Shown: piece by piece, positions 48,896-57,748 of the stretch
Layout of the letters: each line of letters starts with the position of its first letter
Position numbering within the stretch: position 1 is the first letter of the stretch
Origin: Diaporthe sp. PMI_573
Lineage: Eukaryota > Ascomycota > Sordariomycetes > Diaporthales > Diaporthaceae
Reading direction: 5' to 3'
DNA: 64,000 bases
NCBI GenBank assembly: GCA_021399435.1
Contig: JAJTUP010000003.1
Span: forward strand, 2,666,001-2,730,000
Notes under the pieces: generated by a model
What the model was told of the DNA's origin: nothing
Database searches by the model: none
What the model saw: only the letters and a program-made list of their open reading frames with translations
Made by a program: the position numbers and the translations under genes

Positions 48896-50214
48896 TGTGG
48901 AAGGAGTAGAAGCTCGCACAGATGGGCTGCGATAACCGGGAGCTCACGTGCTGGCTGTCGATACAGCCTGGCAAGGCGAGAGAGGATTCTACAACGCTCG
49001 GGATCTCCATTTATACTTCTTCTCGAGGCCATTGCTCCTGACTTGCCGTCTCGCCTGATTGTGATGCCCGTGGGAATTTCCGCGGTGCAGATGGCCAAGT
49101 CTGGGGCAGTGAGTATTATCGTCATAGTCTGCGAGGAGTGTAGTTCGCTTGCACGCATGGTCGCAGTGCTAGTCCACCCGTCACAGAAGTCGGCCCCATC
49201 TCTTGACGGCTTCATCGTATTAAAGTGGCTGTCATAGGCGAATAAAACTGGGGCATACGCAATACGGCGCGGCTACGACACTGGACGGGTATGCCACATT
49301 AAGTCAAGATCTTTGTGAAATGAAATGCGGGGTGCCGCGATTCGCCTGTCCGGATTGAGTACTTGCAAGCCCGTGTCGTGCATTGATCGACACACAACAC
49401 AGCCTCTCTTGGGCCAACTCGGCTCCGGCCAGAATGAGGTTGTCGACAATGTCGAAGTGCCAGGATGGAGAGACAGGAATCTGTCTTTTTGGGAGCACAC
49501 ACGGCATAGCAAATGAATGGTTAGTGTCGGTTGGCTTAGTCTTCACACACGTGAGGGTCTGGTTGGTGTTGTGTAGGTTGCTTCGTTGGTTGACGGCCGT
49601 GGGCGGCGAGGCGCCGAAGGGGAAGCCCCGATGACACCGCCGACGCGACAGAGCTGCCGGAGCCCAGACCTCATAGCAATCAGGGCACTTCTAGGCAAGC
49701 AGCATTCTTTTATACACGACCTTGAGTTATTCTTCTGGGTGCTCTTCTGGATATACATCCACCACAACGGGCCAAACGAAAGCAGAGTCGTCCCACGGTT
49801 TAAGAAGTAGAATTACGTCGATACGGAAGAGCTAGCAGAGCTAAAAAAAAGGGGGGGGGGCAAGTATCCCATGAAGGGGACTTCATCAGGGCCGCGGAGG
49901 AGAATTTCACTTCCTATGATAGACCATTGATACCTTGGGTCAACAGATTACGGAAAACAGTGTTTCCGAATGGCGGGAGGTGGGAGAGGGAGGAAAGAGC
50001 ATTGTATCCTTGGATGAGGGATATCCTTCAGGAAGCCCGAAAAGACTTGAAGGTGTTGGCAGACAAATAGCTTTGCGGGTTTGTAACTTCGCCCGGGCGG
50101 TCGACGTGCGGCCAGCCCGTTTTCTGTTACTTCCAGAAGATATCTTCATTTCTAAGATATAAGTTCCCCTGGATATCAATGCACAAAACCCTCAGCGTGT
50201 CTGCCTGTTGAGCT
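48896..50214. other. Spacer and start of the repeat-rich accessory region
   Basis: Apart from the first direct-repeat copy (49482-49620) I see no gene. A mixed A/G run at 49842-49860 and a 75-codon ORF at 49935-50162 without domains are present. Confidence 0.5.
49482..49620 (+). repeat. Dispersed direct repeat, copy 1 (~139 bp)
   Basis: Begins TGTCTTTTTGGGAGCACAC and ends near GGCGAGGCGCCGAAGG. It is about 95% identical to 54868-55003 in the same orientation, differing by a few substitutions and a short insertion (CTGGTT versus GTT) in the middle. The copies are 5.25 kb apart and bracket the Helitron relic, HET gene and methyltransferase scrap. It could be a solo terminal repeat of a retroelement or a MITE; inner and outer limits beyond the shared block are unknown. 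Confidence 0.85.
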
Positions 50215-50220
50215 GTGGAT

Positions 50221-51620
50221 GGTAGGCATGGTACCGAGGTTTGGGCCCAACTGGCGGCGGAGGTGACGATCGTGCTATATTACGGCCGGCAGCAAGCTCC
50301 AGTGGCCCAGGCGCGGGACCATCAGCAAGCTCTGCTCGTTGAGGAGACGCTGATTGCTTTGCAGGCCTCCTTCGGCTACATCACAAAGTTCACCGTTGAC
50401 AACAAGACCCCGTCGGGGCTCAGCTACCAGAAGCATGTGAAGGGCCATATCGTGGTCTTTCCGAACAAGGTCGAGGACATCGTTGCCACAGTCCTCCCTC
50501 ACCCTCTTCTGGTGACCATCGAGAACATCCACGTCTCTTGGAGTGGCTCCAGCAAGCCTGGCGCTGCAGACGTTAGGCATTTTCTCCAAGTGCGTAAGTC
50601 CCGTATCCGGGCTGCGCTTTCATAGCTCCAGGAAAACAATCCGCTTTACGAACACGTCACGATCGACCATGGCGAGATAGATAGCTGGCAGTACGCAGAC
50701 GGCTCGGATATACCTATCCTCATCATGGACAGCATGCAGCAGGAAGAGCCGTCCGTTGCCGAGAAGACGCAGACAGACCACATAGTCCCAGATACCGATC
50801 GAGGTTTGGAAGACAACCGGTTTACGACCATTAAAGAGATTGTTGCGTCGGCGGAAGCTCACTCCAGCGATGACTCCAGCCTTCCCGAGGGCACTCTGCC
50901 GGACGAACAGGACCTTCTCTTGCCCGGGGATCCTCGTACCTCCATTCCAGGACCGGGGGATGCCGACGGCGATGGTGACGTTATTCTTAAGAGAACGAAC
51001 GTCCGGAATGTTTCCCCTTGATAGGCCGGCGGCTTTCGAAGAGGCCGATAAGCTTTCATTCCTAGCCGACGCTATCCAGACGAGTCGGACTCGAGGTGCT
51101 GATGAGACTGAGCCCTGCGCCATGCACGTCCAAGGAACCGGAGGGCATCCGTTCATCCTGGTGGAACGAGGTGCGGACTTTGCGGACAGCCTGCACGAGG
51201 ACTTCTTCCCGCGCACCTTCCCGAAGCTTTTCCCCTGGGGGAGAGGTGGCCCAAAGGCGCTGCACGTGTCGGACCGCGAGCAACAACAAGCTCCAGAGGC
51301 CGCCGAGCGCCATTCAAACCACTCGCTCAGCTACTGGGCCAGATTCGTGCTGCAGCGGCATGGAGGGCGGTTTGCCACGCATCCCATCTTTTGTTTTCTG
51401 GTCTTCAACATCCTCCTCTGCTCATCTAACCGCCGCATCAGTATGGTGCGCAGCAGAGATGGTGCTCATCCGCCCTATCTCGCACACCTTCGATCCAGCC
51501 GATTCCCACTTCAAGTTCTTGTCAACGAAATGCACCCGACGGGGGCTGCCTGTTGTTCCGGCCTTTGTTCTCACCGATTATAAATCCCAGTCTAAGACGT
51601 TTGCCGAGGTACTCTTGATG
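50221..51620 (+). pseudogene. Decayed Helitron Rep/helicase gene with internal deletion
   Basis: The plus strand encodes pieces of a fungal Helitron protein. 50221-50622 reads FGYITKFTVDNKTPSGLSYQ and KGHIVVFPNKVEDIVATVLP, the DUF6570-type region; it is interrupted by TAG at 50623-50625 and continues in the same frame (LQENNPLYEHVTIDHGEIDS) to 51021. A +1 frame change follows. 51030-51445 carries HSLSYWARFVLQRHGGRFAT and NILLCSSNRRISMV, the Helitron-like N domain. At about 51445 it jumps to a third frame with RRGLPVVPAFVLTDYKSQSK, which resembles the C-terminal helicase motif (TDYKSQG type). So the Rep catalytic core and most of the helicase are deleted. Stop, frameshift and deletion make it non-functional. 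Confidence 0.8.
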
Positions 51621-51673
51621 TGTGCCGGCAACACCTCGACAACTGTATATATACGTGCATTAATATCACTGTC

Positions 51674-51893
51674 CGTTCCGAAGGTCTGATGGCGGGCCCG
51701 TAGGGACCGGTCTCTTGTCTCCCGACCCCTAACACCACCACCGCCACAGTGATGCGCCACAGTCTGTGGGCCAAAATCGAGGATCCACAACCCAGAGAGC
51801 CTCATCAGCCTCAGCCAAAGCCAGCGTCTTCCCCGCCCGATTCCCTTTATGCCTTGAGGAACGAAAGGCTTCTTTTCCGCGCCCTCGCTCTTA
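51674..51893 (-). mobile_element. MITE-like inverted-repeat element, partial copy
   Basis: Starts CGTTCCGAAGGTCTGATGGC and continues GGGACCGGTCTC, a variant of the terminal repeat of the element at 53925-54077. At 51851-51893 it holds CCTTGAGGAACGAAAGG and TTCCGCGCCCTC, which is the interior of that element in reverse orientation. About 130 bp between these blocks is not shared. The far terminal repeat is not recognisable, so this copy is incomplete or rearranged. Confidence 0.6.
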
Positions 51894-51977
51894 CCCTACA
51901 GCCCCAATTCAAAGGCCACAGCTCCTACGCCACAGTCGAAGTTCACTGGCCACACTTATAAGCCACAAAAGCCACAA

Positions 51978-52036
51978 GGCTCGTTCCGGAGGCATTGGCG
52001 GGCAGGCCCGTATAGGACCGGTCTCCTATCGTCACA
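51978..52036 (+). mobile_element. MITE-like terminal repeat, solo fragment
   Basis: GGCTCGTTCCGGAGGCATTG followed by GCGGGCAGGCCCGTATAGGA and CCGGTCTCCTAT is a single terminal-repeat block of the family at 53925-54077. It ends about 65 bp before the HET gene start, so it lies in that gene's promoter. Confidence 0.65.
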
Positions 52037-52102
52037 GATGGGAAAGGTAAATAAGGCCACCAGCACGCTGAACTTGAGCAGGACGAAGAAACCTCACTAG
52101 TC

Positions 52103-53836
52103 ATGATTCATAAGAAGTTCTATCGGCCATTACCTAAAGGGCACTTTACCCGTCTTATCGAACTGCAGCCAGGGTGTCCGCTGGATCGAATTGAGGTTCG
52201 CCTTTCGGTCATCCATATCTACGACGCCCCTCAATTCGAAGCCCTCTCCTATGTCTGGGGCAATCCCCATAACACGACCAAGATCACTTGCGATGGTCAT
52301 GACTTCGACGTCACGATCAACCTGCAACGAGCCCTTCTACGGGCACGATATATTGACCGGCCGAGACTGCTTTGGGCTGATGCGGTGTGCATCAATCAAC
52401 ACGACCTGGAGGAACGTGGGACCCATGTGGCCTACATGGGGCGAATATATGAGAAATCCGACGTGGTTCTAATACACCTGGCTGAGGATACCCAGGGCAA
52501 CGAAAGGGCGGTCAAAGAATTAGTTGAGCAAGTGGGAGGGCTGATCAAGAGGTATGACGGTGACATTGACGCGATGCTGGTACTCGACGCCGACGATCCA
52601 TTCCTAGAAGATAAACGCTGGGTATTTCTTGCATCTATGCTTCAGTGTCGCTGGTTTACACGGGCGTGGGTTGTGCAGGAGATCGGACTGGCTCGGGACC
52701 CAAGAATATGGTATGGAGACGTCGAATTCTCCTACAGAGACGTGACAAGACTGGCTGGATGGCAGCAAAGGTGCGCCCCACAGCTGATGGCGAGAGCGGG
52801 GCTGGAGTTCAACACGATCCACATCGAGTGGTTGGATTGGACCAAAGATCCTGAGGCATTGGGCAAGGCCCCAGATCGCACCTTTCTTGAACTGATGAAC
52901 CAGGCGAGCTGGCTGGGATGTTCTGACCACAGGGACCACATCTATTCTCTCCTAGGCCATCCACTTGCACGGCTCCCAGGCAGTGAGAGGCTCATCGTTA
53001 CACCAGACTACAAGAAACCGGTCCCAGACGTTTACCACGAATTGGTCATGAATCTGCTCCAGGGGCCCGGTGGATTACGGGTCCTTTCAGCCGTCGAGCA
53101 TAGCGAGCAGCCACCAACTGAATTCCCGTCATGGGTTTCACTGTGGACTGAGGGAATCACCATGTGCAATCTCGGGATCTTCCCAGGTTTCTACTACAAT
53201 GCCTCGAGGGGCTTGGATGAGCCCCGACCTTCAATTTTGGGTACTTCGTTACGATTGAGAGGCCTGGTTTTAGATGTCGTTGCACGTGCCTATCCCTTCT
53301 CGGACCAAGATGTGGAGTTTCCACGTCAAACAGGCACTCTTGACGTCATTTGGGACGATGTGGTACAAAATAACTCCGCTACACAATACTCGGGCGCGGA
53401 GAAAGTTGACTCATTTAGTCTCACCCTTGTGGCTGGCCTCTCTGGCTATGACGAGGCTGAAACCCCCAAAGCTTTGCCCAGACACCGTTCAAATTTCTCT
53501 GCCTACTGGCGCTACCCTTCAGCATCACATTCGCGTTCTTCGTCATCAGGTGATGCTGAGACATTCTGGACTGGGATGCGCCTCACCAGCACTGCTCGCA
53601 GCTTTTTCACGACCGAAAAACATTACTTTGGCCTTGGGCCTCGCATCACACAGCCAGGAGATCGATGTGTTGTTTTCGCTGGAGCAAGGGTGCCATTCAT
53701 AATCAGGAAGGCACCAGACCGGGAGAACTGCTGGCGGCTGGTAGGCGAGTGCTACATACATGGAATCATGAGAGGAGAGGCAGGACAGCTGGCTCATGAG
53801 GGCCGAATTTCTCCCGAAGATATCGTACTGTGTTAG
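52103..53836 (+). CDS. HET-domain (heterokaryon incompatibility) protein, 577 aa
   Basis: A single uninterrupted exon. The HET domain is at about residues 45-195: FEALSYVWGNP, RLLWADAVCINQHDLEERG, and RAWVVQEIGLARDPRIWYGD. After it come less conserved helical segments (FLELMNQASWLGCSDHRDHI, YSLLG) and the C-terminal box QPGDRCVVFAGARVPFIIRK with WRLVGECYIHGIMRGEA, common in this class. HET proteins mediate regulated cell death after fusion of unlike hyphae. The ORF is intact although it sits between MITE-like elements and beside a Helitron relic, which suggests selection or a recent arrival. The ATG chosen is the first in the ORF and matches family spacing to the HET domain. Confidence 0.93.
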   Translation: MIHKKFYRPLPKGHFTRLIELQPGCPLDRIEVRLSVIHIYDAPQFEALSYVWGNPHNTTKITCDGHDFDVTINLQRALLRARYIDRPRLLWADAVCINQHDLEERGTHVAYMGRIYEKSDVVLIHLAEDTQGNERAVKELVEQVGGLIKRYDGDIDAMLVLDADDPFLEDKRWVFLASMLQCRWFTRAWVVQEIGLARDPRIWYGDVEFSYRDVTRLAGWQQRCAPQLMARAGLEFNTIHIEWLDWTKDPEALGKAPDRTFLELMNQASWLGCSDHRDHIYSLLGHPLARLPGSERLIVTPDYKKPVPDVYHELVMNLLQGPGGLRVLSAVEHSEQPPTEFPSWVSLWTEGITMCNLGIFPGFYYNASRGLDEPRPSILGTSLRLRGLVLDVVARAYPFSDQDVEFPRQTGTLDVIWDDVVQNNSATQYSGAEKVDSFSLTLVAGLSGYDEAETPKALPRHRSNFSAYWRYPSASHSRSSSSGDAETFWTGMRLTSTARSFFTTEKHYFGLGPRITQPGDRCVVFAGARVPFIIRKAPDRENCWRLVGECYIHGIMRGEAGQLAHEGRISPEDIVLC

Positions 53837-53924
53837 GGAAGGACCGGAACAAGGAAGCAGGTAATTGAAGACAATCTTCTTGCAAATCAATTAATAATAT
53901 CATCCCCATCCCTAGCCAGCAAGA

Positions 53925-54077
53925 CTCGTTCCGAAAAGCATTGGCGGGTCCGAATGGACCAGTCTCCTGTGGTGGCCCGAGCTTAACAAGAAGAGGGCGC
54001 GGAAGAAAGAACCTTTCGTTCCTCAAGGCACAGGAGACCGATCCCTGCGGGGCCCGCCAATGCCTTTCGGAACAAGC
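53925..54077. mobile_element. MITE-like element with ~45-bp terminal inverted repeats
   Basis: The left end CTCGTTCCGAAAAGCATTGG and the reverse complement of the right end (CTTGTTCCGAAAGGCATTGG) match over about 45 bp with some mismatches, continuing GCGGG to GTCTCCTGTG. The total is ~153 bp with a ~57-bp unique middle and no coding potential. It begins 88 bp after the HET stop codon. No clear target-site duplication is visible. Related blocks at 51674-51893 and 51978-52036 define a small family here. Confidence 0.75.
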
Positions 54078-54565
54078 CTGAGAAGCAGTGAGCATCTCCT
54101 CTCGAAACAGTACTTTAAGTTGATAGGCCGTGACGCTCATGGCAGCCCGCGGAAACTCCGTGTTGATGCCATAGGGTAATAATGCCCAGATTGAGGTAAT
54201 TTATAGTGGATTGGGCTAGCCTATGTAAAATGCGAACGATCAGCATCAAAGATCAAGAAAAGCAATTGAATTCAATCTCTGCTCGGGGTTCCTATCCCCT
54301 GGGAAAGAGACCATCTTATATTACACTTGGAGGACTCAAATCAGATGGGTAAATCCAAAGTGAACTGTTCTGAGCTCGTCGTCTATCCGGATCTTCTACA
54401 GTACGACAGGTCTCATCAATTGGGATTCCGACTGGCTCCCGGGCGGAATAAATTTCATTCATTCATGGAAATCTGGCAGGCGGGTTTGCAACAGTGTCCC
54501 CTATCGCCCTCCGTACACCACTCTATCCCCCTCAGGCTTCAGGCTTCCTTCCATAAACCGAGCAA

Positions 54566-54859
54566 CTATCGATACGTTAGCATATGAAACCAAGCAATTG
54601 ACGAAGATGCGTACATTGGAGAGTAGGCAAGGATCTTCGGGTCGTTTAACTCCCTCACGTTAGGCAGAAAAACATTGACCTCCTCCCTAGACCAACCGTG
54701 GCCCCTCGTAAACGGCGCCATAGTCAGTGACTCTAGAGCAAGGTTCATGTTCTCGTTACTCCACGCTCCAAGCTCTTTGTATTTCTTGCCCTTGGCCCAG
54801 CTGTTTGTTGGCCACTTGAAACGGGTTTCGACGATATCGGTGAATCCGACCTCGGCCAT
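54566..54859 (-). pseudogene. C-terminal scrap of a LaeA-type SAM-dependent methyltransferase
   Basis: The frame reads AEVGFTDIVETRFKWPTNSW, KGKKYKELGAWSNENMNLAL, ESLTMAPFTRGHGWSREEVN, VFLPNVRELNDPKILAYSPM. This is the last ~80 residues of fungal TAM/LaeA-like methyltransferases, which regulate or decorate secondary metabolites. The SAM-binding N-terminal two thirds are missing: 9 bp upstream of the first ATG starts the second copy of the ~139-bp direct repeat (54868-55003). No matching N-terminal part occurs on the other side. The few residues after ILAYSPMYA drift from the family, so the 3' end may also be damaged. Confidence 0.8.
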
Positions 54860-54867
54860 GATCTACT

Positions 54868-55003
54868 TGTGTCTTTTTGGGAGCACACATGGCATAGCAA
54901 ATAAATGGTTAGTGTCGGTTGGCTTAGTCTTCACACACGTGAGGGTTGGTGTTGTGTAGGTTGCTTCGTTGGTTGACGGCCGTGGGCGGCGAGGCGCCAA
55001 AGG
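54868..55003 (+). repeat. Dispersed direct repeat, copy 2 (~136 bp)
   Basis: TGTCTTTTTGGGAGCACACA through GGCGAGGCGCCAAAGG, the same orientation as 49482-49620. It abuts the broken end of the methyltransferase scrap and lies about 85 bp before the first palindrome array. Confidence 0.85.
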
Positions 55004-55086
55004 TGTAGGTGCAGTCTGCTGCTGACTAGGCAGTGTGGATCTATCAGAGCGTTGGCTATCCCAACAGTTCGTGTTGTAATTAACAT

Positions 55087-55237
55087 GTACCTGGTCAATT
55101 CTCACCAGATCCTTACATGTTTATATTAGGGATCTGGTCAATTTTCACCAGATCCTTATATCACCAGATCCTTATATCACCAGATCCTTATATAACTACA
55201 TTAGGGATCTGGTTAAAATGTCACCAGATCCTTAACT
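55087..55237. repeat. Palindromic AGGGATCTGGT repeat array A
   Basis: Three hairpin-type units (GGTCAATTCTCACCAGATCC, AGGGATCTGGTCAATTTTCACC plus AGATCC, AGGGATCTGGTTAAAATGTC plus ACCAGATCC) and extra half-sites TCACCAGATCCTTATA in tandem at 55150-55195. Each full unit is an inverted repeat of an ~11-bp half-site around an AT-rich 6-10 bp centre. Confidence 0.85.
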
Positions 55238-55345
55238 ATAAGGACTGTCTAAAGGCTAAAGATAAGTATAGAGCACCTAACTCAAGTTTACCCTTACTTG
55301 AATAAACTTTCTACTCTAACTGGAAGATTTAAAGACCCCTATTGG

Positions 55346-55955
55346 TTATCCTGCCTGACGAGCCAGCTCAAGGAAAGTGAGCGTTGGCGCCAAAAGCTTT
55401 TGAAAGGGGGACCTCAGACCGAATGTAAAGTCGGCGTCTGGGACCAGCAGGATGCCCGACACTTGCTTGTAGATATGCCAGACGATAGCCTCTAGCGCGG
55501 CTTGTCTTATCTGGGCCAGAGCTGCCTTGAGCGCCACCGCAAAGAAATCGTCTACGCCGCTGCCGCCAACGCCCGTCATGGTGTCTCTTGCATCAAAGGA
55601 GGCGCGCAGGTGGCAGAAGCGTGCACCATGGTACCAGCAAATGTCCGCTTGGCCAACGCTGCCTGCCTTGCCGGTCGTGTCTGCTATCTTGTTGACCTCC
55701 ATGCCCATAATGAGCTGTGGCCCATCGCACAGTCGAGAGCCTTGACGGTCCTGGCGCTGCGACATGGCTGCCTCGAAGCCGCGAAGCATTTCTTGCTCAT
55801 CCACGTTGTAAAGCCCCTTCCGGGTAAGCGGTGTCTCGATAGCGTCGTTCTCAGCTACAAGACCGACGTCAAGGACTGTGGGAAGCACTAGAGAGGCTGC
55901 CAGGAGACCTTGTTGGTTGCAGTAGACGGCCATAGCAGCATAAACAACTATACAA
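55346..55955 (-). pseudogene. Relic of a highly reducing polyketide synthase (end of KR domain plus broken ACP)
   Basis: The open frame lacks a natural start: it is open past the ATG at 55933 up to the edge of palindrome array B. It reads AASLVLPTVLDVGLVAEN and LTRKGLYNVDEQEMLRGFEA, the end of a ketoreductase domain in highly reducing fungal PKS, then DICWYHGARFCHLRASFDAR, a linker, and AIVWHIYKQVSGILLVPDAD with SPFQKLLAPTLTFLELA, which are the beginning and end of an acyl carrier protein domain. Between FTFGL and SPFQK the family has ~30 residues with the DSM phosphopantetheine serine; these are absent. The remnant is therefore a non-functional piece of a >2,000-residue enzyme, caught between two palindrome arrays. 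The 129-codon plus-strand ORF opposite is a shadow. Confidence 0.78.
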
Positions 55956-55961
55956 GGATCT

Positions 55962-56330
55962 AGTTAAAATGTCACCAGATCCCTATTAATTATAGCTAGG
56001 GATCAGGTGAAAATTGACCAGATCCCTATTAATTATTGTTAAGAATCTGGTGACATTTTCACCAGACCCCTAGCCTACTAATATAGGGATCTGGTGAAAA
56101 TGTCACCAGATTCTTAACAATAATTAATAGGGATCTGGTCAATTTTCACCTGATCCCTAATTATAACTATATAGGGATCAGGTGAGTTTTCACCAGATGC
56201 CTAGGTAGGGATCTGGTCAATTTTCACCAGATCCCTCTGGTCAAACTTCACCAGATCCCTATCAGATTTTATCAGGCATCTGGTCAATTCTCACCAGATG
56301 CCTAGTACACCAACACAGGGATCCGATATA
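55962..56330. repeat. Palindromic AGGGATCTGGT repeat array B with a 160-bp perfect-like palindrome
   Basis: About nine units of the form AGGGATCTGGTSAAWWTTSA followed by CCAGATCCCTA, joined by TATTAATTATAGTT-like linkers. From 55998 to 56159 the array itself is a large inverted repeat: arms 55998-56072 and 56085-56159 (~75 bp) match with about one mismatch around the centre TAGCCTACTAATA. Part of the array therefore arose by inverted duplication. Confidence 0.88.
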
Positions 56331-56461
56331 TCTTCTAGGATGCATGTCTATGTACAAAAATCAGATCTGCATTGTACAATTATGAGGATATGATGAGCTT
56401 TAAAACCATCTCTATTGCACATAATGGACAGGGGCAATTCTGCCCCCTGCATGCGACCATC

Positions 56462-57748
56462 TCAAGCTGTTTGACCCCTCCCAATCGTCACGATAATGGT
56501 CACAGCTGGCGGGCTCACCCGGCTCTCAGGGGACGACTCACCAGGATTTGTCTGTGTGTACCTGTCCCGCGCGACAGCCTGTATCAGCCTGAATGCCGCC
56601 CGGAGCGCCTCGGCCGACCAAGGGTTAAATACGAAGCCTCTTTGCATCGTCAAGATGCCCGGCAGGTTGGACCTCATCGGTGCAATCTCCAGCATCACGC
56701 GGCCTCTCTGAGACCAGAGGCTGGGCAGCAGGATGGCATCGAGGGCCGCCCTCGCCCCTGCGGCAGAGAATGGTTCGACTGCCGCCCATCGCTCAAGTTC
56801 ATCATCTTGGTTCAAGGTGGAGTAATTAATCTGATGTCTACTGCGGTCATTGGCCCGGACCTCTTGGAGGTTGCCGGCTCCATCCCTCGTGACCGTGACC
56901 TGCCTGGCACTCGCAATGCGGATGTCTTGAAAGTTCTTATGTGACCCAATGAAAGCCAGCGCCTCCCTGTCCTCTCCGATCTCGTCGTCCGCGGCAATAA
57001 TGTGCTGCGTGAGGAGGAATTCTATTGCTTCCTGGTCACCCCCAACCATGGGCCAGTCCTGGCCCCGGGGCCCTTCTTCATGCTGCCCCTGCCCGACCGG
57101 CTCGCCGTCTCGGCTGAGATGCCACCGGCTCCTGTCCCCGGCCAGCCTCACCGCCGGGCCGACGATTCGATACGTTACCTGGACCCAAAGGTCATTCGGG
57201 TCCTCGAATTCCACCCTGCCACGGGGGTGGTACACAGTGCCTCTGCCTGTTAGCATGTTATACATAAGAGACACCACTCGCCCGGGCTCAGTCATGACCG
57301 ACACGGCGGCAATTCTCTCGTCTCCTTGAGCCTCGCTCGTTTGTCCGGCGAGGAACGGGACACCGAGGCCCTGCTGGGAAAAGAGCCCCGCCATCATCAT
57401 GCAAGTCATGAAGGCGTGAGCGTCTCTGACCACAACTCTCGCATCGGGGCACACGATCTCACCCACCCCGGCCACGACGTTGAACCATGCGCGAAGCACA
57501 GGATCCTCCACTGGTTGGTAGTCTGAGAGAACAGTATCCCTGCTCTCGCCTTGTTCACTTGACCCTTGAGGGCCCGAGTCGACGTGCCCTGCATCTCCAA
57601 GGGGCAGACTGTCATTCCGCCCCCATTCCAACACCTGCGTGCTCGCAAGACTCGCGCTCCCGCTGCTGCCAGAACTCTGACCAGTTCCTGGGGCGCACCC
57701 TCCTTGCTGCTGAATGTCAGCCTGATCGTCGTGCATGCTATCATCCAT
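56462..57748 (-). CDS. Unrecognised protein, 428 aa (ORF B of the palindrome-bounded segment)
   Basis: Single open frame from ATG 57748 to its stop at 56462. The N terminus is Gln/Ser/Gly-rich (DDQADIQQQGGCAPGTGQSS), followed by a globular-looking region: PVLRAWFNVVAGVGEIVCPD, AFMTCMMMAGLFSQQGLGVP, AVSVMTEPGRVVSLMYNMLT, FEDPNDLWVQVTYRIVGPAV, and near the end RGRVMLEIAPMRSNLPGILT. No signal peptide or membrane helix is clear. I do not recognise any family. The length, balanced composition and C/G-rich third positions argue for a real gene. It is codirectional with ORF A, 1.27 kb upstream, and ends 130 bp from array B. Confidence 0.65.
   Translation of the reverse strand: MDDSMHDDQADIQQQGGCAPGTGQSSGSSGSASLASTQVLEWGRNDSLPLGDAGHVDSGPQGSSEQGESRDTVLSDYQPVEDPVLRAWFNVVAGVGEIVCPDARVVVRDAHAFMTCMMMAGLFSQQGLGVPFLAGQTSEAQGDERIAAVSVMTEPGRVVSLMYNMLTGRGTVYHPRGRVEFEDPNDLWVQVTYRIVGPAVRLAGDRSRWHLSRDGEPVGQGQHEEGPRGQDWPMVGGDQEAIEFLLTQHIIAADDEIGEDREALAFIGSHKNFQDIRIASARQVTVTRDGAGNLQEVRANDRSRHQINYSTLNQDDELERWAAVEPFSAAGARAALDAILLPSLWSQRGRVMLEIAPMRSNLPGILTMQRGFVFNPWSAEALRAAFRLIQAVARDRYTQTNPGESSPESRVSPPAVTIIVTIGRGQTA

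Noticed and set aside
50626..51021. Separate gene for the acidic ORF starting IMDSMQQEE
   Set aside because: It continues the Helitron frame across a single TAG, so it is part of the relic.
55502..55891. 129-codon plus-strand ORF opposite the PKS relic
   Set aside because: The minus frame matches KR and ACP motifs in order; the plus ORF is a shadow.
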